Shown: in pieces, positions 1-5,408 of the stretch
Layout of the letters: every line of letters starts with the position of its first letter
How positions within the stretch are numbered: position 1 is the first letter of the stretch
NCBI GenBank assembly: GCA_013696535.1
Contig: JACCYI010000193.1
Span: forward strand, 1-8,269
Length of the DNA stretch: 8,269 nucleotides
Direction of reading: 5' to 3'
DNA from: Solirubrobacterales bacterium
Lineage (GTDB): Bacteria > Actinomycetota > Thermoleophilia > Solirubrobacterales > Solirubrobacteraceae
Made by a program: the position numbers and the translations under genes
Notes under the pieces: generated by a model
The model's input: the letters and a program-made list of their open reading frames with translations, nothing else
Told to the model about the DNA's origin: nothing
Database searches by the model: none

Positions 1-651
1 GTGCAGGAGCTCCGGGACGCGGGCTACCTGCCGGAGGCCGTGCGCAACTACCTCGCGCTGCTCGGGTGGGGATACGACGACTCGACGACCTTCTTCACCA
101 CCGAGGAGCTCAAGGAGCGCTTCTCGCTCGAGCGGGTCTCCCGCAACCCGGCGATCTTCGACGAGCAGAAGCTGCGCCACATCAACGGCCGCTATCTGCG
201 CGAGCTCGACCCCGAAGCGCTCACGCAGCGCCTCGAGCAGCTCACGGGCCGTGCGGGCCTCCGCGGCGCGGCGGCCATATCGCAGGAGAAGATGTCGACG
301 CTCGCCGAGTTCTGGGCCTTATCGGGATTCTTCTTCGACGGCCCGGTCGACGACCCGAAGGCCTTCCAGAAGATCCTCGGCTCCGAGCGGGCTCGGGAGG
401 CGCTCGCCCACGCACGCGAAGCTTTGGAGAAGGTGGAGGAACCGTGGACGCCGGATGCGGTGGAGCGGACCCTCTCGGGGCTTCTGGAAGCGGGCGGCTA
501 CAAGCCGCGTGAGGTCTACCAGCCTCTGCGAGTCGCTCTGAGCGGAACCACGGTCTCTCCGGGCATCTTTGAAACCGTGGCGCTCGTGGGTCGCGAGGAG
601 GCGCTGCGGCGGATGGACCAGGCGCTCGCCCGGGCCCGGGTCGGCGCTTGA
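1..651 (+). CDS. gltX: Glutamyl-tRNA synthetase, C-terminal part (5' end outside window)
   Basis: Class I aminoacyl-tRNA synthetase that charges tRNA(Glu) (or tRNA(Gln) in non-discriminating forms) with glutamate in the cytoplasm. The frame is open from base 1, so the GTG there is an internal Val codon and not the start. The first residues (DAGYLPEAVRNYLALLGWG) match the segment that follows the KMSKS-type loop in bacterial GltX. The stretch RVSRNPAIFDEQKLRHINGR at about residues 45-64 is the family's stem-contact region. The C-terminal half (about 100-216) is the all-helical anticodon-binding region, ending with the usual RVALSGTTVSPGIFETVALVG block. About 216 of the expected 460-490 residues are present, and the stop TGA at 649-651 is intact. 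The ATP-binding HIGH motif lies upstream and cannot be checked. No terminator is obvious in the 129 bases after it. Confidence 0.95.
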   Translation: MQELRDAGYLPEAVRNYLALLGWGYDDSTTFFTTEELKERFSLERVSRNPAIFDEQKLRHINGRYLRELDPEALTQRLEQLTGRAGLRGAAAISQEKMSTLAEFWALSGFFFDGPVDDPKAFQKILGSERAREALAHAREALEKVEEPWTPDAVERTLSGLLEAGGYKPREVYQPLRVALSGTTVSPGIFETVALVGREEALRRMDQALARARVGA

Positions 652-768
652 CGACCCTGGCCGCTCGTGTCAGGTTGAACGAGGAGCTTCACCAGGCTCG
701 GTCCGTGTCGGACTGCTGACCTGCTGTCGCGCATTTCGCCCGCCGCTCAGCTTCTCCGCCGACTGACC

Positions 769-775
769 GATAAAT
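769..775 (+). promoter_or_regulatory. Possible -10 element for a leaderless transcript of the HDOD-LuxR gene
   Basis: GATAAAT lies 5-6 bases before the ATG at 781, in an otherwise GC-rich stretch. GATAAA matches the -10 consensus at four of six positions. No Shine-Dalgarno sequence precedes the ATG, so transcription starting at or near the A of the ATG would explain translation. No convincing -35 box is visible. The call rests on position and composition only. Confidence 0.25.
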
Positions 776-780
776 CAGCC

Positions 781-1875
781 ATGATCCCGCCCCTCGCCGC
801 AACCGTCTCGCGCGTCCCTCGCGAGGTGCCGGGCCCCCACACCGCGATCGGGCCCGCGCGCAACGAAGGGCACGGCAAGCGCCTGACCGCGGCGTTCGAC
901 GCCCTCGAGGTCTACCCGGCCCTGGCCGAGTCTCGCGACCGCGTGCTGGCTCTGGTCTCGGCGGAACGACCGTCGACCGGAAGCGTCGTCGCCGCCATCG
1001 AGTCGGATGTGGCGCTGGTCATCTCGGTCATGCGTCTGGCGAACGGGCTCGACAAGCGTCGCGGCAGGGTGGAGTCGATCGTTTCAGCCGTCGAGGTGCT
1101 GTCGCCCGAGGCGGTACAGGGACTGGCTGCAAAGGCCGAGGTCTTTGAGTTCTTCGAGCGCGGCAAGACGTGGGACGCGGCTCCTGAGCGCTTCCGCCTT
1201 CACGCCGTGGGCGTCCAGCGCGCTGCAGATCGCCTCGCGGCGCACGCCAGCTATCCCCATCGGGACCGCCTGTTGGTGACCGCCCTCCTGCACGACGTGG
1301 GCAAGCTCGTGCTCGTACACGCTTACCCGGGTTATCCGCGTCAGGTGCACGGTCCTGCGCGCACGCCGGAGGAGCGGCTGCATCACGAGCGACGCGAGTT
1401 AGGTGTAGACCACGCCCTCGTGGGCGGGGTGCTGGCCCGTCGCTGGAACCTCCCAAGCGCCGTGGCGTCGGCCATCGAGCGCCACCATGCCGACGACAGC
1501 ACCGGCGACGCGGCGTGGGTCCGACTCGCCGACATGGTGGCCCATTACTCGCAGGGAGGGGCGATCTCGTCGACCGAGCTGCTGCGCGCAGCCCGATCCA
1601 TCGGCTTCAAAGCTGCAGACCTGCGGGCCGTGCTCTACGACCTCCCCTACCCGAGCGGCCAGCGCCCCCGGGCGATCGAGCCCTCGCCGCTGTCCGCACG
1701 CGAGCTCGAAGTGCTCAGGCGGTTGGCGAAGGGCATGGTCTACAAGCAGATCGCGCTCGAGCTGGCGTTGTCGACGAGCACGGTGCGAACCCACCTGCAC
1801 AACATCTACGGCAAGCTCGGCGCCATCGACCGTGCGCAGGCCGTGCTCATGGCGACCGAGCGAGGCTGGCTCTAA
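781..1875 (+). CDS. HDOD/HD-domain signalling protein fused to a LuxR-type HTH
   Basis: Likely a cytoplasmic signalling or transcription regulator; target genes are unknown. Residues about 35-130 resemble the N-terminal part of HDOD domains (SVMRLANG at 82-89). Residues about 140-255 form an HD module with His141, His171-Asp172 in LLHDVGKL, His201/202, His235-His236 and Asp250. That is a full set of potential metal ligands, so phosphohydrolase activity is possible, although many HDOD proteins are non-catalytic. Residues 302-364 are a classic LuxR/GerE helix-turn-helix (LSARELEVLRRLAKG, then STVRTHLHNIYGKLG). HD output coupled directly to LuxR DNA binding is uncommon, since LuxR domains more often follow receiver domains. 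The ATG at 781 was chosen because it gives the whole protein; the GTG at 826 is an alternative that leaves both domains intact. The last 29 bases overlap the convergent VanZ gene. The protein's ligand is not evident. Confidence 0.88.
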   Translation: MIPPLAATVSRVPREVPGPHTAIGPARNEGHGKRLTAAFDALEVYPALAESRDRVLALVSAERPSTGSVVAAIESDVALVISVMRLANGLDKRRGRVESIVSAVEVLSPEAVQGLAAKAEVFEFFERGKTWDAAPERFRLHAVGVQRAADRLAAHASYPHRDRLLVTALLHDVGKLVLVHAYPGYPRQVHGPARTPEERLHHERRELGVDHALVGGVLARRWNLPSAVASAIERHHADDSTGDAAWVRLADMVAHYSQGGAISSTELLRAARSIGFKAADLRAVLYDLPYPSGQRPRAIEPSPLSARELEVLRRLAKGMVYKQIALELALSTSTVRTHLHNIYGKLGAIDRAQAVLMATERGWL

Positions 1876-2200
1876 GCGTCACCAGAAGTCCGCCCAGCCC
1901 GACACCCGCAGCGTCGATGCACCAGTCGACGGGTGAGCCGAGCCGGTCGTCGACGAAGGTCTGATGCACTTCATCGGATGCCGCGTAGAGAAGCGTCACC
2001 GCGATCGACACGCGGGGGTTGCCGTACCGGAGGGCCCGCCACCAGAGGCCCCACAGCAGGCCGTACTCGAGCATGTGTGCGCCCTTGCGCAGGAAGGTGT
2101 CCCAGTCTCCCAGCCCGGAGTTCAGACCCGGCACGGAGGAGAAGGAAAAGATCACGACCATCAGGACGAGTGGCGGCCCGAAGCGGCCGAGCGCTGCCAT
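1847..2200 (-). CDS. VanZ-like family membrane protein
   Basis: Small integral membrane protein of the VanZ-like family (about 117 residues from this start). The family's biochemical role is poorly defined; VanZ of enterococci gives low-level teicoplanin resistance. Visible family marks are a first hydrophobic helix (PPLVLMVVIFSFSSVPG), then RKGAHMLEYGLLWGLWWRAL, and the conserved block ASDEVHQTFVDDRLGSPVDW followed by a glycine-rich last helix. I chose ATG 2198-2200 because it puts a short polar lead before helix 1. ATG 2216-2218 would add six residues and overlap the start of the divergent Rrf2 gene; the frame is open further, to 2287. No start has a good ribosome site. The gene ends 29 bases inside the convergent HDOD-LuxR gene. 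Nothing links it to the sulfur genes except position. Confidence 0.85.
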   Translation of the reverse strand: MAALGRFGPPLVLMVVIFSFSSVPGLNSGLGDWDTFLRKGAHMLEYGLLWGLWWRALRYGNPRVSIAVTLLYAASDEVHQTFVDDRLGSPVDWCIDAAGVGLGGLLVTLRASLARSP

Positions 2201-2205
2201 ACGAT
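2200..2205 (+). promoter_or_regulatory. Possible -10 hexamer of the Rrf2 regulator gene
   Basis: TACGAT fits the actinobacterial TANNNT pattern and ends 11 bases before the ATG at 2217. A transcript starting about 7 bases after it would have a leader of only about five bases, which agrees with the lack of a Shine-Dalgarno sequence. It overlaps the proposed VanZ start on the other strand, so binding here could affect both genes. Confidence 0.3.
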
Positions 2206-2216
2206 GCGATGCTCGC

Positions 2217-2609
2217 ATGATCTCGATCACGACCAAGTCGCCATACGCTCTCCGCGCGCTGGCCGAGCTCAGCCGGATCGGTGCCACGGCGCCGGTTCCG
2301 ATCGGCGAGCTCGCCCGCCGGCGCGAGATCCCGGTGCAGTTTCTGGAGCAGCTCTTCGCCGTACTCAGGCGCGCCGGCGTGCTGCGCTCTCAGCGCGGAG
2401 TCAAAGGGGGCTATGCGTTCGCCCGTGACCCGAGCGCGATAACGGTGCTCGAAATCGTCGAGTTGCTCGACGGGCCAGTGGGGTCGGGCGCCGAGGGCGT
2501 GTTCTCGGAAGCCGCCGCTGCAGCGCGGGCCGTGCTCGCCGGCGCGACGATCACCGACGTGGTGGAGCGCGAAAACCGCGCGGCCGGCGCGTCGATGTAC
2601 TACATCTGA
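2217..2609 (+). CDS. Rrf2 family transcriptional regulator (CymR-like, cysteine-free)
   Basis: Winged-helix regulator of the Rrf2 family, 130 residues. Residues 5-86 carry the typical pattern: KSPYALRALAEL, an HTH (IGELARRREIPVQFLEQLFAVLRRAG, residues 29-54), the wing RSQRGVKGGYAFARDP (57-72) and VLEIVELLDGP (77-87). The end SMYYI is common in CymR-like members. The protein has no cysteine at all, so it lacks the three Cys that bind the Fe-S cluster in IscR and the Cys that senses NO in NsrR. Cysteine synthesis genes lie about 1.6 kb downstream. In Firmicutes, CymR represses cysteine genes in complex with CysK, so a similar role is a reasonable inference. I chose ATG 2217 because homology begins there; upstream in-frame ATGs (from 2019) only run antisense through the VanZ gene. 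A short inverted repeat, TGATC-tc-GATCA (2218-2229), lies over the start codon and might be an operator. Confidence 0.9.
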   Translation: MISITTKSPYALRALAELSRIGATAPVPIGELARRREIPVQFLEQLFAVLRRAGVLRSQRGVKGGYAFARDPSAITVLEIVELLDGPVGSGAEGVFSEAAAAARAVLAGATITDVVERENRAAGASMYYI

Positions 2610-2614
2610 GTGAG

Positions 2615-2715
2615 AACACGGCACCGACCCCGAGCGCCGGATGGGTGAACGCGGGTCCACGAGTTCCCGTCCTCCAGGTCCCGTGTCCCCGCGCTCGGGA
2701 GAAGCCCGGCCGGGC
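2615..2715. terminator. Inverted-repeat-rich region between convergent genes, possible two-way terminator
   Basis: Three sets of complementary arms lie between the Rrf2 stop and the DUF2294 stop. CCCGAGCGC (2629-2637) pairs perfectly with GCGCTCGGG (2691-2699). ACACGGCACC (2615-2624) pairs with GGTCCCGTGT (2677-2686) with one mismatch, and crosses the first pair. GCCCGGCCGGGC (2704-2715) is a perfect 12-base palindrome just beyond the minus-strand stop codon. There is no T-run, so this is not a classic intrinsic terminator. Its place between two converging genes makes termination or mRNA-end protection the simplest reading. The arms are observed; the function is inferred. Confidence 0.4.
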
Positions 2716-2719
2716 GAAC

Positions 2720-3226
2720 TTAATACCCTAATCGTCCTGACGTCTCGGTCACCGGGTCTCCGCGTTCTACCGACTTGAAACGGCGACGTCGGCCGTTGAC
2801 CGATTGATGACCTGTGCCGGCTCCTTCCTCGGCCGGTCCGCGGTCAGAGGCCTCCGGGGGCCCGTCGAGGAGGAAGATCTCGGCCGCTAGATCGGGATCG
2901 ATGTGATGAGCGCTCATCATTGCGATGACGGCGCGTCCGGTCAGCCCGGCGACGACGGCGGAGGCCTCGGCGCGCATCACTTCCTGGTACTCGGATCTCG
3001 GGTCGAGAACCTTGTCTCCCCGCCCCCTTGAACCAAGGTTCGCTCGCCTTTGGGTCAGGGTGTCTTCAAGCATCACGAGCACGGTGTCACCGCAGATCGT
3101 GGTGCGCGCCTTAGTGGGTCCGCGCCCGGTGCAGTCGCGCACAACCCCGACTACGGCGTCGGAGATCGCCGCGTTGAGCGACCGATCGGAGTGTCGCTCT
3201 CGATGGAGGACGTCGTGGACGACCAT
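2720..3226 (-). CDS. DUF2294 / MpsC family protein, paralogue 1
   Basis: Protein of 168 residues in the DUF2294 family, also called MpsC after the staphylococcal mpsABC locus linked to membrane potential and bicarbonate uptake. The molecular role of the family is not established, and no mpsA or mpsB partner lies here. Family marks are the helix before CTGRGPTKARTTICGDTVLV (residues about 32-51), a middle segment with RSEYQEVMRAEASAVVAGLTGR, and MMSAHHIDPDLAAEIFLLDG near 119-133. After the domain comes a polar, arginine- and glycine-rich tail of about 35 residues that paralogue 2 lacks. I chose ATG 3224-3226 because AAGGGA precedes it by four bases; the frame is open up to 3331 without further homology. 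It is divergent from paralogue 2 and convergent with the Rrf2 gene. Confidence 0.82.
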   Translation of the reverse strand: MVVHDVLHRERHSDRSLNAAISDAVVGVVRDCTGRGPTKARTTICGDTVLVMLEDTLTQRRANLGSRGRGDKVLDPRSEYQEVMRAEASAVVAGLTGRAVIAMMSAHHIDPDLAAEIFLLDGPPEASDRGPAEEGAGTGHQSVNGRRRRFKSVERGDPVTETSGRLGY

Positions 3227-3230
3227 GCCG

Positions 3231-3237
3231 TCCCTTC
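3231..3237 (-). promoter_or_regulatory. Ribosome binding site for DUF2294 paralogue 1
   Basis: On the minus strand GAAGGGA stands four bases before the ATG at 3226. It is the best Shine-Dalgarno match I see before any real gene in this window, and it decides the start over the longer in-frame options up to 3331. Confidence 0.5.
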
Positions 3238-3371
3238 TCGCCTTCCCCCCGGGGTGACCTCGCGTCAAGGAAGGAGGAAAGACGGACCAAACCGCTAGAA
3301 CGCGGGTGGTGCACTCGGCACCCTTCAACATGGTGGCGTCAGAATGCTGTCAAGCGTGTGGCAGGTTCGCG

Positions 3372-3426
3372 GCGGATCCGCGAGTGCTTCTCGCTGTCGA
3401 GACCCCGCGGGATCTTGGAAGCACTC
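3372..3426. repeat. Inverted repeat cluster (9-base perfect arms plus palindromes)
   Basis: GAGTGCTTC (3382-3390) and GAAGCACTC (3418-3426) are perfect complements with a 27-base loop. Within it, TCTCG (3389-3393) can pair with CGAGA (3398-3402), sharing two bases with the outer arm, and CCCGCGGG (3404-3411) is a palindrome. Just before it, GCGGATCCGC (3372-3381) is a perfect 10-base palindrome. There is no T-run after either end. A folded leader RNA, a small RNA or a terminator are all possible. Confidence 0.5.
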
Positions 3427-3527
3427 CACGATTTGGGTGATAGAGTCCGACCGCTCGGTTAGGTTCAGCTTGTGAGGACGCCGGGCCGTCTGCTCGGCGG
3501 CTCGGCGGACTCGCGGCCACCGGGGAG

Positions 3528-3547
3528 CGTACGTCCGCGAACGTACG
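3528..3547. repeat. Perfect 7-base inverted repeat, candidate operator or hairpin
   Basis: CGTACGT (3528-3534) and ACGTACG (3541-3547) are separated by six bases. The symmetry and 13-base centre-to-centre distance suit a dimeric regulator; it could also form a small RNA hairpin. It lies about 50 bases before the microprotein start. A second pair, CCCGG (3550-3554) and CCGGG (3561-3565), follows at once. Confidence 0.45.
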
Positions 3548-3598
3548 AGCCCGGACATGACCGGGTTGGTGATGGCGCCGCGCGGATAGAACGTATCT

Positions 3599-3676
3599 AT
3601 GTCTATTCTCACCATCATCATCATCGTGGTCGTCGTCCTGCTGGTCATCGGTGTCGTCGGCCGCGGGCGGCTCTAG
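3599..3676 (+). CDS. 25-residue single-pass membrane microprotein
   Basis: An ATG opens a short frame beginning MSILTIIIIVVVVLLV and ending in the basic tail GRGRL before a TAG. Residues about 3-20 are purely hydrophobic and long enough to cross the membrane once, with the basic end probably in the cytoplasm. Tiny hydrophobic proteins of this kind are common but rarely annotated, and none can be assigned a function from sequence alone. The ATC and GTC codon runs give Ile4 and Val4. GATAGA at 3585-3590 lies eight bases before the start, so a leaderless or nearly leaderless mRNA is possible; there is no clear ribosome site. The gene lies between two DUF2294 genes, 99 bases before the second and on its strand. 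The purely hydrophobic frame supports a real gene, but no conservation data are available to me. Confidence 0.6.
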   Translation: MSILTIIIIVVVVLLVIGVVGRGRL

Positions 3677-3775
3677 CCGCTCGAGTTCGTCCCGTTCGGG
3701 GCTTCGATCAACCCGAAGGTCTGAAATTCGGCTGATCCAGCGAGTGTTTTTGCCCTGACCGGGCGTTGGTGAGCC

Positions 3776-4198
3776 ATGACGCCCGAACGGAATCGGCCCA
3801 GCGAGCCACCGAAGGATCGTGAGCCGGACACGGACGTCCTGCTCATGTCGCGGATCTCGAACGAGATGGTCCAAGCGCAGAAGAAGTACTTCGGCCGGGG
3901 TCCGACGCAGGCCAAGAGCTACATGCTCGACGACTTCCTGCTAGTCGTCATGCGGGGGGGCATGACCACCGCCGAGAGCACCATGCTCGAGTTCGGCAGA
4001 GAGGACCTGGTGCGCAATTTTCGTCAGGAGCTCGAAAACGAGCTGGCTGAGCGGGTCGTGACCAGGATGCAGGAGCTCACAGGGAGAACGATCGTCAACC
4101 ACGAGGCTCAGATCATGTTCGATCCACACATCGTTGTCGAGATGTTCTTCTTCGAGTCCGAGGGTGCCTCCGGTGTGGATCCCACTTCGGCGGAGTGA
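3776..4198 (+). CDS. DUF2294 / MpsC family protein, paralogue 2
   Basis: Protein of 140 residues, about the usual length for DUF2294/MpsC. The first 23 residues are polar and probably disordered. The domain then runs from about residue 24: MSRISNEMVQAQKKYFGRGP, the GRGPTQAK signature at 40-47, DDFLLVVMRGGMT (52-64), FGREDLVRNFRQELENEL (73-90), ELTGR (100-104) and FDPHIVVEMFFFE (115-127). It aligns along its whole domain with the divergent paralogue (GRGPTKAR, LTGR, DPDLAAEIFLLD), but keeps the canonical middle helix better. The ATG at 3776 has only a weak, close GGTGAG before it; Met24 is an alternative start that keeps the whole domain. The gene ends 24 bases before cysK, so read-through into the sulfur cluster is possible. 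Confidence 0.87.
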   Translation: MTPERNRPSEPPKDREPDTDVLLMSRISNEMVQAQKKYFGRGPTQAKSYMLDDFLLVVMRGGMTTAESTMLEFGREDLVRNFRQELENELAERVVTRMQELTGRTIVNHEAQIMFDPHIVVEMFFFESEGASGVDPTSAE

Positions 4199-4209
4199 CC
4201 GCCTGTAAC

Positions 4210-4215
4210 TAGACT
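4210..4215 (+). promoter_or_regulatory. Possible -10 hexamer giving leaderless cysK mRNA
   Basis: TAGACT fits TANNNT and ends exactly seven bases before the cysK ATG at 4223, so the expected transcription start is the ATG itself. No Shine-Dalgarno sequence is present in the 24-base gap. The -35 region (around TTCGGC, 4186-4191) is weak. It would give the sulfur cluster its own promoter, separate from the DUF2294 gene. Confidence 0.35.
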
Positions 4216-4222
4216 CCGCGGA

Positions 4223-5188
4223 ATGCCGCGGATTCCGATCAACATTGCCGCTCATGTGGGCCGAACGCCCATGGTGCAGTTGACCCGCCTGGTTTCCGAG
4301 ACCGCGACGGCAGAAGTGTTCGCCAAGCTCGAGATGGCCAATCCGGGCGGCTCGGTCAAGGACCGTATCGGTGTGGCGATGATCGAGGCGGCCGAACGCG
4401 AAGGCCGGATCGAGCCGGGTCGCACCACGATCGTCGAGGCAACGAGTGGCAACACAGGCATCGCTCTGGCCTTCGTCTGCGCGGCGAAGGGTTATGACCT
4501 CGTGCTGACCCTGCCGCAGGGAATGAGTCGGGAGCGGGAAGGGCTTCTGCGTCTCTACGGCGCGCGATTTCACATCACGGAGTCAATGGGCGGCATGACC
4601 GAGGCGGTGGCGGCGGCCCGCGCAATGGCGCGAGACTCCGACTTCTGGCTCGCCGAGCAGTTCGCGAATCCGGCCAATCCGGCGGCCCATCGCGCGACCA
4701 CGGGCCCAGAGATCTGGGAAGCCATGGATGGCCAGGTGGACTGCCTGGTGTGCGGCGTCGGGACAGGAGGCACCGTGACCGGCGCCGGGGGCTTCCTCAA
4801 GGAGCGCAACCCGAAGCTCCACGTGGTGGCCGTCGAGCCGGCCGCATCGCCCGTGTTGAGTGGCGGGCCCGCGGGCCCGCACAAGATCCAAGGCATCGGC
4901 GCCGGATTTGTGCCGCCCGTGCTCGACGCGGACGTGCTTGACGAGATCATCACCGTCGATGACGAGGACGCCATCGAGACTGCGCGCAGAGCGGCAAGCC
5001 GCGAAGGTGTGCTCGCCGGGCTGTCATGCGGCGCGGCGCTCTGGGGAGCGCTCCAGGTCGCCGAGCGCGAACAAGCGCGGGGCTGGCGCGTCGCCGTCGT
5101 GCTGCCCGACTCAGGTGAGCGCTACATCTCCACGCCGTTCTTCGCCCCCGAGCCGGAACTCACCGCGAGCACCAACGGTAGGTCCTAG
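4223..5188 (+). CDS. cysK: Cysteine synthase A (O-acetylserine sulfhydrylase)
   Basis: Cytoplasmic PLP enzyme that makes L-cysteine from O-acetyl-L-serine and sulfide; 321 residues, normal for the family. The PLP lysine is Lys46 in [11 protein letters not shown]. The substrate loop TSGNTG is at 74-79, the phosphate-binding GTGGT at 180-184, the segment [10 protein letters not shown] is typical of CysK, and the PLP-ring serine region is [10 protein letters not shown] near the C-terminus. There is no CBS domain or other sign of cystathionine beta-synthase. A CysM-like substrate range (thiosulfate or a protein thiocarboxylate) cannot be excluded from sequence alone. It is the first gene of a same-strand group with tusA-like, E1 and cysE genes, with 10 bases to the next gene. 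Inside the gene, 4863-4880 is a perfect 18-base GC palindrome encoding GGPAGP. Confidence 0.95.
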   Translation: MPRIPINIAAHVGRTPMVQLTRLVSETATAEVFAKLEMANPGGSVKDRIGVAMIEAAEREGRIEPGRTTIVEATSGNTGIALAFVCAAKGYDLVLTLPQGMSREREGLLRLYGARFHITESMGGMTEAVAAARAMARDSDFWLAEQFANPANPAAHRATTGPEIWEAMDGQVDCLVCGVGTGGTVTGAGGFLKERNPKLHVVAVEPAASPVLSGGPAGPHKIQGIGAGFVPPVLDADVLDEIITVDDEDAIETARRAASREGVLAGLSCGAALWGALQVAEREQARGWRVAVVLPDSGERYISTPFFAPEPELTASTNGRS

Positions 5189-5198
5189 GCAACGATCT

Positions 5199-5408
5199 AT
5201 GGCGGACCAGACGCTCGACATCACCGGCGTGCTGTGTCCGTTGACCTGGGTGAAGACCAAGATCGCGCTCGAGCGGCTCGCGCCGGGCGACGTGCTCACC
5301 GTTCGCTGCCCGGCAGGTGAGGCGCTGGAGAACGTTCCACGCTCGGCGGTCGAAGCCGGCCACGAGGTCGCGCTCGACGGTCACTTGGTCCGGATCGTCC
5401 GCCGGTGA
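5199..5408 (+). CDS. TusA-family sulfur carrier protein
   Basis: Small cytoplasmic protein of 69 residues with the TusA/SirA fold. The family passes persulfide sulfur from cysteine desulfurases or rhodaneses to acceptors for tRNA thiolation, molybdenum cofactor or sulfur metabolism. The active-site region is DITGVLCPLTWVKTKIALER (residues 7-26) with Cys13. The usual CPxP motif is CPLT here, so the second proline is replaced; similar CPxT or CPxN variants occur in this family. A second cysteine, Cys37, lies mid-protein. The end is RIVRR, without the Gly-Gly needed for E1 adenylation, so it is not a ThiS/MoaD/CysO-type carrier. ATG 5199 is where homology begins; the frame is open upstream only as a shadow of cysK. 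It overlaps the next gene by four bases (GTGA), which points to translational coupling. Confidence 0.9.
   Translation: MADQTLDITGVLCPLTWVKTKIALERLAPGDVLTVRCPAGEALENVPRSAVEAGHEVALDGHLVRIVRR

Larger units (their letters stand above)
3227..3598. other. Intergenic region between the DUF2294 pair, rich in inverted repeats
   Basis: This 372-base stretch has no convincing protein gene on either strand. It must hold the promoter of the minus-strand DUF2294 gene and probably that of the microprotein at 3599. A perfect TTGACA, read on the minus strand at 3348-3353, could be a -35 box for the DUF2294 gene, but no good -10 follows at 16-18 bases. AAGGAGGAAAG at about 3269-3281 (plus) looks like a strong ribosome site but no start codon and frame follow it properly. 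Several inverted repeats lie between 3372 and 3565 (separate entries). Confidence 0.5.

Noticed and set aside
652..780. Possible tRNA or terminator after gltX
   Set aside because: No T-arm (GGTTCRA) or acceptor pairing was found, and the only hairpins have about four-base stems without a T-run.
1971..2660. Minus-strand 229-codon frame over the VanZ/Rrf2 region
   Set aside because: It is antisense to the clear Rrf2 gene and out of frame with VanZ; composition is the Arg/Ala-rich pattern of a shadow frame.
3269..3281. Strong AAGGAGGAAAG ribosome-site-like sequence on the plus strand
   Set aside because: No start codon at a proper distance opens a usable frame; a stop (TAG) appears within about 20 bases.
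3325..3648. Minus-strand 107-codon frame across the DUF2294 intergenic region
   Set aside because: Low-complexity start (Thr and Met runs from the antisense of the microprotein), no homology that I recognise, and no ribosome site.
3472..3735. Plus-strand frame giving a run of five histidines and basic residues
   Set aside because: The CATCATCAT run is better explained by the overlapping microprotein frame, where the same bases encode a clean Ile/Val membrane helix. The longer frame is arginine- and proline-rich, as GC-rich shadow frames are, and has no domain pattern.
4863..4880. Perfect 18-base palindrome in cysK as a regulatory site
   Set aside because: It encodes GGPAGP in a glycine/proline loop that CysK proteins normally have here; GC-rich codons for these residues produce such palindromes easily.
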